Below are positions 60,683 through 64,000 of a DNA stretch of 64,000 bases, piece after piece (the first letter of the stretch is position 1; every line of letters begins with the position of its first letter). The stretch is from Arthrobacter cupressi (GTDB lineage: Bacteria; Actinomycetota; Actinomycetes; Actinomycetales; Micrococcaceae), in NCBI RefSeq assembly GCF_900099975.1, contig NZ_FNEI01000010.1:105172-169171 (forward strand), read 5' to 3'. The notes below the pieces were generated by a model. It worked only from the letters and a program-made list of their open reading frames with translations, had not been told where the DNA came from and ran no database searches. Both the position numbers and the translations under genes were made by a program.

Positions 60683-61756
60683 GTGAGCGGAATCCGGTGG
60701 GTGCTGCACGTTGATCTCGACCAGTTCATCGCGGCCGTCGAGGTGCTCCGGCGGCCGGAGCTGGCGGGCAAACCGATCATTGTCGGCGGCAGGGGCGACC
60801 CCACCGAACGGGCCGTGGTGTCCACCGCGTCCTACGAAGCCCGGGCCTTCGGTGTGGGGTCCGGCATGCCGCTGCGGATTGCGGCCCGGAAAGTGCCCGA
60901 CGCCGTGATCCTGCCGGTCGACCACGAGGCGTACCTGGAGGCGTCCGAAACGGTGATGGCCACCCTGCGCGCGCAGCCCGGCGCCACCGTGCAGGTACTG
61001 GGCTGGGATGAGGCCTTTGTCGGCGTGGAAACAGCCGATCCGGAAGCCTACGCCAGGCGGTTGCAGGCCGCCGTGCTGGAACGCACGCAACTCTACTGCA
61101 GCGTGGGCATCGGCGACACCCTGGTCCGGGCCAAGGTCGCCACGGGTTTCGGCAAGCCCGCCGGGGTCTTCCGCCTCACGGCCGGGAACTGGCTGGACGT
61201 CATGGGCAGCAAGCCCACCAAAGAACTATGGGGCGTTGGAGCCAGGGTGTCGGCGCGGCTGGCCAAACTTGGTATCCTCACGGTCGCCGACCTTGCAGCG
61301 ATTGATCCCCAGGAACTGGCCTCGGAGTTCGGCCCCCGGATGGGTCCCTGGTACGCGCAGCTCGGACGCGGGGACGGAGCCAGCGTTGTGGACGACACCC
61401 CCTGGGTTGCCCGTGGGCACAGCCGCGAAATCACCTTCCAACGCGACCTTACCGAGCCTGCCCAAGTGGACGACGCCGTCAGGGAACTGGCATCGCGTGT
61501 CCTGGAAGACGTGGCGGCCGAGGGTCGGCCCGTGGTCGGGTTGACCTTGAAAGTGCGGTACGCGCCGTTCCTCACCACGACCCACGGGAAGAAGATCCCC
61601 GAGACCTTCGACCGTAATGAAGTCATCTCCCGGGCCGTGGAACTCGCCTCCGCGATCGAAGCGGGCCGACCGATCCGGCTCCTCGGCCTGCGCGCCGAAA
61701 TGACGATGCCCGACGACGCCCGGCAGGGACACACGCCGACGCGCGGCGGCTGGTGA
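60683..61756 (+). CDS. dinB: DNA polymerase IV (Y family)
   Basis: A 357-residue Y-family polymerase for translesion synthesis. Catalytic acidic motifs are in HVDLDQFIAAVE and GWDEAFVGVE. The helix-hairpin-helix region VGARVSARLAKLGILTVADL and the little-finger domain follow. The GTG is chosen because CACACT lies six bases before it, a leaderless-type spacing, and because the family begins about here; upstream ATGs add unrelated residues. Confidence 0.9.
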   Translation: MSGIRWVLHVDLDQFIAAVEVLRRPELAGKPIIVGGRGDPTERAVVSTASYEARAFGVGSGMPLRIAARKVPDAVILPVDHEAYLEASETVMATLRAQPGATVQVLGWDEAFVGVETADPEAYARRLQAAVLERTQLYCSVGIGDTLVRAKVATGFGKPAGVFRLTAGNWLDVMGSKPTKELWGVGARVSARLAKLGILTVADLAAIDPQELASEFGPRMGPWYAQLGRGDGASVVDDTPWVARGHSREITFQRDLTEPAQVDDAVRELASRVLEDVAAEGRPVVGLTLKVRYAPFLTTTHGKKIPETFDRNEVISRAVELASAIEAGRPIRLLGLRAEMTMPDDARQGHTPTRGGW

Positions 61757-61771
61757 GACTCTCAGGCCTCG

Positions 61772-62185
61772 TCAGCTACGCAACTTGACGGTCTTCCAGA
61801 CCTCCGCCACCGAGCAGGCCGCCGGGTCTCCCCCTTCACAGATGTTCAGGAGCGCGTGCAGCTGGGCTTTCCCTGGCAGAAACAAGCCGGTCAGGCCGGA
61901 CGCAGGCAGAATTTCCCGTGTGCCGCAAGGAGTGGGCAGGAACGTGGGGTCATCGTTCCAACCGGCCGTCTCGCCTTGCAGGACATGGAAAATCTGGAAC
62001 TGGTAGGTATCCGACGGGTCGCACTTCACTGTCAGGTCGACCCGCACCTGGTTGCCGGGCAGCAGCGTTGCGCTCACCTGAGCAAAGGACACCGGTCTGG
62101 GTGCGGCTCCCGCGGGAGCGGCCGTGAGGCCGAAAATCACGGTGAGCACCGTGGCAATCGTGAGCAAATGCCGGGGGACCTTCAT
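61772..62185 (-). CDS. Small secreted protein of unknown function
   Basis: A 137-residue protein with a signal peptide (about residues 1-27, ending near AGA). The mature part has several Cys (in VKCDPSD, PTPCGTR, NICEGGDPAAC) that could form disulfides. No family recognised. It converges with dinB, ending 15 bp from it. Confidence 0.65.
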   Translation of the reverse strand: MKVPRHLLTIATVLTVIFGLTAAPAGAAPRPVSFAQVSATLLPGNQVRVDLTVKCDPSDTYQFQIFHVLQGETAGWNDDPTFLPTPCGTREILPASGLTGLFLPGKAQLHALLNICEGGDPAACSVAEVWKTVKLRS

Positions 62186-62315
62186 GTTGTGCTCCTGGGT
62201 CTATCGTGGGGGTCGGAGCCGACTGGCATGTACTTAAAAGGCTACTGCTTCCGCAACGCACGGCCCAGGCGAACGGCGGCACCCGGACCGCCCGCCATAG
62301 GACTAGCCTGACTGC

Positions 62316-62843
62316 ATGGGCCGGAAAACCTCGCCCACCGGCGCGTGGATCGGCACCGTCGGCTTCCTCTTCCTTGCCCCCGGCACGGTTGCCGGCCTCC
62401 TCCCGTGGCTCATCTCGGGCTGGCGGTGGTTCGACTGGGGCGGTGCGGGCTGGGTCCTCGTGCCAGCGGCCTGGATCGCGATCTCCCTCGGGATTGCTTT
62501 CCTGCTCCACTCCTTCGCATTGTTCGCGATGCACCGCGGCACACCCGCTCCTCCCCTTCCAACCGGGACTCTCGTCGTGACAGGCGCCTACCGGTTCGTG
62601 CGCAACCCGATGTACCTCTCGCTACTCGCGATCATCCTCGGCCAGGCTCTGCTGTTCGGCAGTTGGCCGCTCCTGCTCTACGCGGGGATCGTCCTCGCGG
62701 CGGTGATGGGGTTCGTCAAGGTCTACGAGGAACCGACTCTCACCGGCACCTATGGCCGGCAGTACCTCGAGTACCGGCGCAACGTCCCCGGCTGGTGGCC
62801 ACGGCGCACGCCATGGCGGCAAGGACGTGCGAACGGTTTGTGA
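62316..62843 (+). CDS. Isoprenylcysteine carboxyl methyltransferase-like membrane protein
   Basis: A 175-residue protein with about four transmembrane helices. The ICMT/PEMT hallmark is visible as GAYRFVRNPMYLSLL followed by VKVYEEPTLTGTYGRQY. Bacterial members methylate lipids or other small membrane molecules. TAGCCT ends six bases before the ATG, a leaderless-type promoter. Confidence 0.85.
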   Translation: MGRKTSPTGAWIGTVGFLFLAPGTVAGLLPWLISGWRWFDWGGAGWVLVPAAWIAISLGIAFLLHSFALFAMHRGTPAPPLPTGTLVVTGAYRFVRNPMYLSLLAIILGQALLFGSWPLLLYAGIVLAAVMGFVKVYEEPTLTGTYGRQYLEYRRNVPGWWPRRTPWRQGRANGL

Positions 62844-63029
62844 CAGGAATGGCCCTCGCCAGCACGGAGGACGTTCGGGTATGTTTGGGCCCTGACGTAA
62901 TGTGGCACGCCTCACATTCACGGCCATGTATCCATTTCCACGATTCGCCATCACCGGGACGCAACGACGCATCCCGGCCCATGAGTAACGTCGAATTTCC
63001 GGCTGATCGCCGGACTTAGGAGGACAGTC

Positions 63030-63407
63030 ATGACCGGTTCGTTCGAACTCTTCGAAGATGAGTACGGCTACTTCAGGTTCAGGGTCACGGCCCCCAACGG
63101 GAGCGTGGTAGCCCTCTCCACGGATTTTCCGGACAAGCGGGCAGCGGTGGCAGGCATCGAAGCCATGCGCGAGTACGCCGGAATGGGCCTGATCACCGAC
63201 CTGTGCCCCGGTGTCCCCCTGGATGGACGGGGCGCCGACAGGTTCATGAACACCAGGGCGATTGAGGCCGGCTCCCCCGCGTGCCCCGAACCCGCAGCAC
63301 AGAGCAGTGTCCACCTGCCCCGCACACACCATGCCCCGCATGTTCCGGTTCTGCCGCAGCTCGCCAGCGCATCAAGGCGCATGACTGGCAGCCATTCCGT
63401 CCGCTAG
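63030..63407 (+). CDS. YegP-like (DUF1508) protein with a disordered tail
   Basis: A 125-residue protein. The first 55 residues are a DUF1508/YegP domain (FELFEDEYGYFRFRVTAPNGSVV). The rest is Pro/His/Ala-rich and low in structure. AGGAGG precedes the ATG. YegP-type domains are associated with stress response; the function is unknown. Confidence 0.8.
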   Translation: MTGSFELFEDEYGYFRFRVTAPNGSVVALSTDFPDKRAAVAGIEAMREYAGMGLITDLCPGVPLDGRGADRFMNTRAIEAGSPACPEPAAQSSVHLPRTHHAPHVPVLPQLASASRRMTGSHSVR

Positions 63408-63422
63408 GCACCGGACTACCGC

Positions 63423-63456
63423 TGCGCCGGCGACGGCGTCCTGCCGCGCCGGCGCA
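63423..63456 (+). terminator. Hairpin after the YegP gene
   Basis: TGCGCCGGCG pairs perfectly with CGCCGGCGCA around a 14-base loop, 16 bp past the stop. No U-tract. Confidence 0.4.
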
Positions 63457-63485
63457 TTCCGGGTTAAAGAGAGGCGCCGCCGCAG

Positions 63486-63587
63486 ATGCCTTGGACCCTG
63501 ATAACCGACGACGGCGCCGACCCGGCCCAGGTCCGGAAGTTCCGGGACGCGGGCGTCCACGTTGAGGAGGCAGAGATCGGCGGCTGA
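63486..63587 (+). CDS. Possible 33-residue small protein
   Basis: A 33-codon ORF with balanced, protein-like composition (WTLITDDGADPAQVRKFRDAG). A GAGAGG lies eleven bases upstream of the ATG, farther than usual. Its stop lies inside the hairpin at 63579, as for a last gene before a terminator. It may equally be the remnant of a larger gene. Confidence 0.4.
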   Translation: MPWTLITDDGADPAQVRKFRDAGVHVEEAEIGG

Positions 63588-63600
63588 GGCCGCCTTCTTT
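63579..63600 (+). terminator. Intrinsic terminator
   Basis: GGCGGC pairs with GCCGCC around a TGAG loop and is followed by TTCTTT. Short but typical in shape. Between here and 63873 I see no gene; that 270-bp stretch is probably the promoter and leader of the final gene. Confidence 0.55.
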
Positions 63601-63873
63601 CATGACGGATTTGGTCGTTGCGTGACGCGGGGCGTCCGGCCATTACCGCCGGCGTCGCCCAATGACCGCAGGTGTCAGATCCCGTTGTCGCCGTGACGGA
63701 GCGACCGTAATCTCTATCGAGCCAAGGCACACAGCCTCGGCATCAGACCACCACGCACACCCCAGGACCAGGCGCCCATGCCCCAACCGCCGGGTGCTGC
63801 GGGTCACCCCATCATCTCCGTTCTTGGGCCTGGAGCGTTATGCAGGCCTGTCCTCCCGCAAAGGAATACGTCA

Positions 63874-64000
63874 GTGTCATCACCCCAGGACAACAACACG
63901 ACCACCCGCATCGTTGCCGGTGAGAGCAGCAAGCCCAAGGCCGGCCGTGGCCTGAAGGTGGGCATCGCGGTCGGCCTGGCCCTGCTGATCGGCGGCGGCG
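63874..64000 (+). CDS. Exported/membrane protein, 3'-truncated by the window
   Basis: The first 42 residues of a protein starting at GTG, with AAAGGAA seven bases upstream. A polar Ser/Thr/Asn-rich stretch and a Lys/Arg cluster (KPKAGRGLK) precede a hydrophobic run (VGIAVGLALLIGGGG). This is the layout of an export signal and resembles the actinobacterial 'alternate-type signal peptide' proteins, which is a guess from a fragment. The leader is unusually long. Confidence 0.55.
   Translation, partial: MSSPQDNNTTTRIVAGESSKPKAGRGLKVGIAVGLALLIGGG

Noticed and set aside
62878..62895. Further DevR-like box (GTTTGGGCCCTGAC) before the YegP gene
   Set aside because: The right half matches, but the left half GGGAC is displaced by two bases and no good -10 follows at the expected distance. 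Not counted.

Overview
The window reads as chromosomal DNA of a high-GC actinobacterium, most likely Micrococcales and close to Arthrobacter/Pseudarthrobacter. The evidence is GC-rich codon use on both strands, frequent GTG/TTG starts, a copper amine oxidase of the Arthrobacter type, and actinobacterial families (DUF6458, DUF1206, DUF3040, HrpB-type helicase, Tad pili, DevR/DevS). No rRNA, tRNA, CRISPR array, insertion sequence or prophage was recognised.

Layout. 0-5 kb: 5'-truncated PaaX-type repressor, a secreted LolA/DUF2092-like protein with an ABC exporter, a YciO/Sua5 protein and an alpha/beta hydrolase. 5-14 kb: helicase HrpB, then small membrane and stress-type genes (DUF6458, DUF1206, topoisomerase IB, cysteine hydrolase, two SRPBCC proteins, a SIS protein). 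Three copies of the element TAAGYWTGCTTA lie upstream of minus-strand genes in this stretch. 14-20 kb: gamma-glutamyltransferase, an isopenicillin-N-synthase-like oxygenase, a deacetylase/glycosyltransferase fusion with a membrane partner, and a Nudix protein. 20-31 kb: divergent histidine kinase and response regulator, an Hpt-like protein without its histidine, and a Tad pilus operon with two near-identical pilins. 31-37 kb: TetR regulator, copper amine oxidase and aldehyde dehydrogenase, which suits oxidation of an aromatic amine. 37-40 kb: assimilatory nitrite reductase, with nirB and nirD divergent and a GlnR-type box before nirB. 40-48 kb: two DHFR-like reductases, two MFS transporters, an FAD monooxygenase and a glycogen-debranching-like enzyme.

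The most distinctive part is 48.3-60.1 kb. It resembles the DosR/DevR hypoxia-dormancy regulon of mycobacteria. It holds a DevR-like regulator and a DevS-like kinase with the heme-ligand histidine conserved, arranged convergently; five PPOX-fold flavoprotein paralogs; three universal stress proteins and one decayed relic; a zinc alcohol dehydrogenase; a multicopper oxidase; and small membrane proteins. I found eight copies of a DevR-like box with consensus near GKGACYTTCGGCCCTGT. In most, a -10-like hexamer follows about 23-24 bp after the CCCT of the box, and at three PPOX genes the start codon follows 6-7 bp later, indicating leaderless mRNAs.

60-64 kb: DUF1003 protein, DNA polymerase IV, a small secreted protein, an isoprenylcysteine-methyltransferase-like membrane protein, a YegP protein, and the start of an exported protein cut by the window edge.
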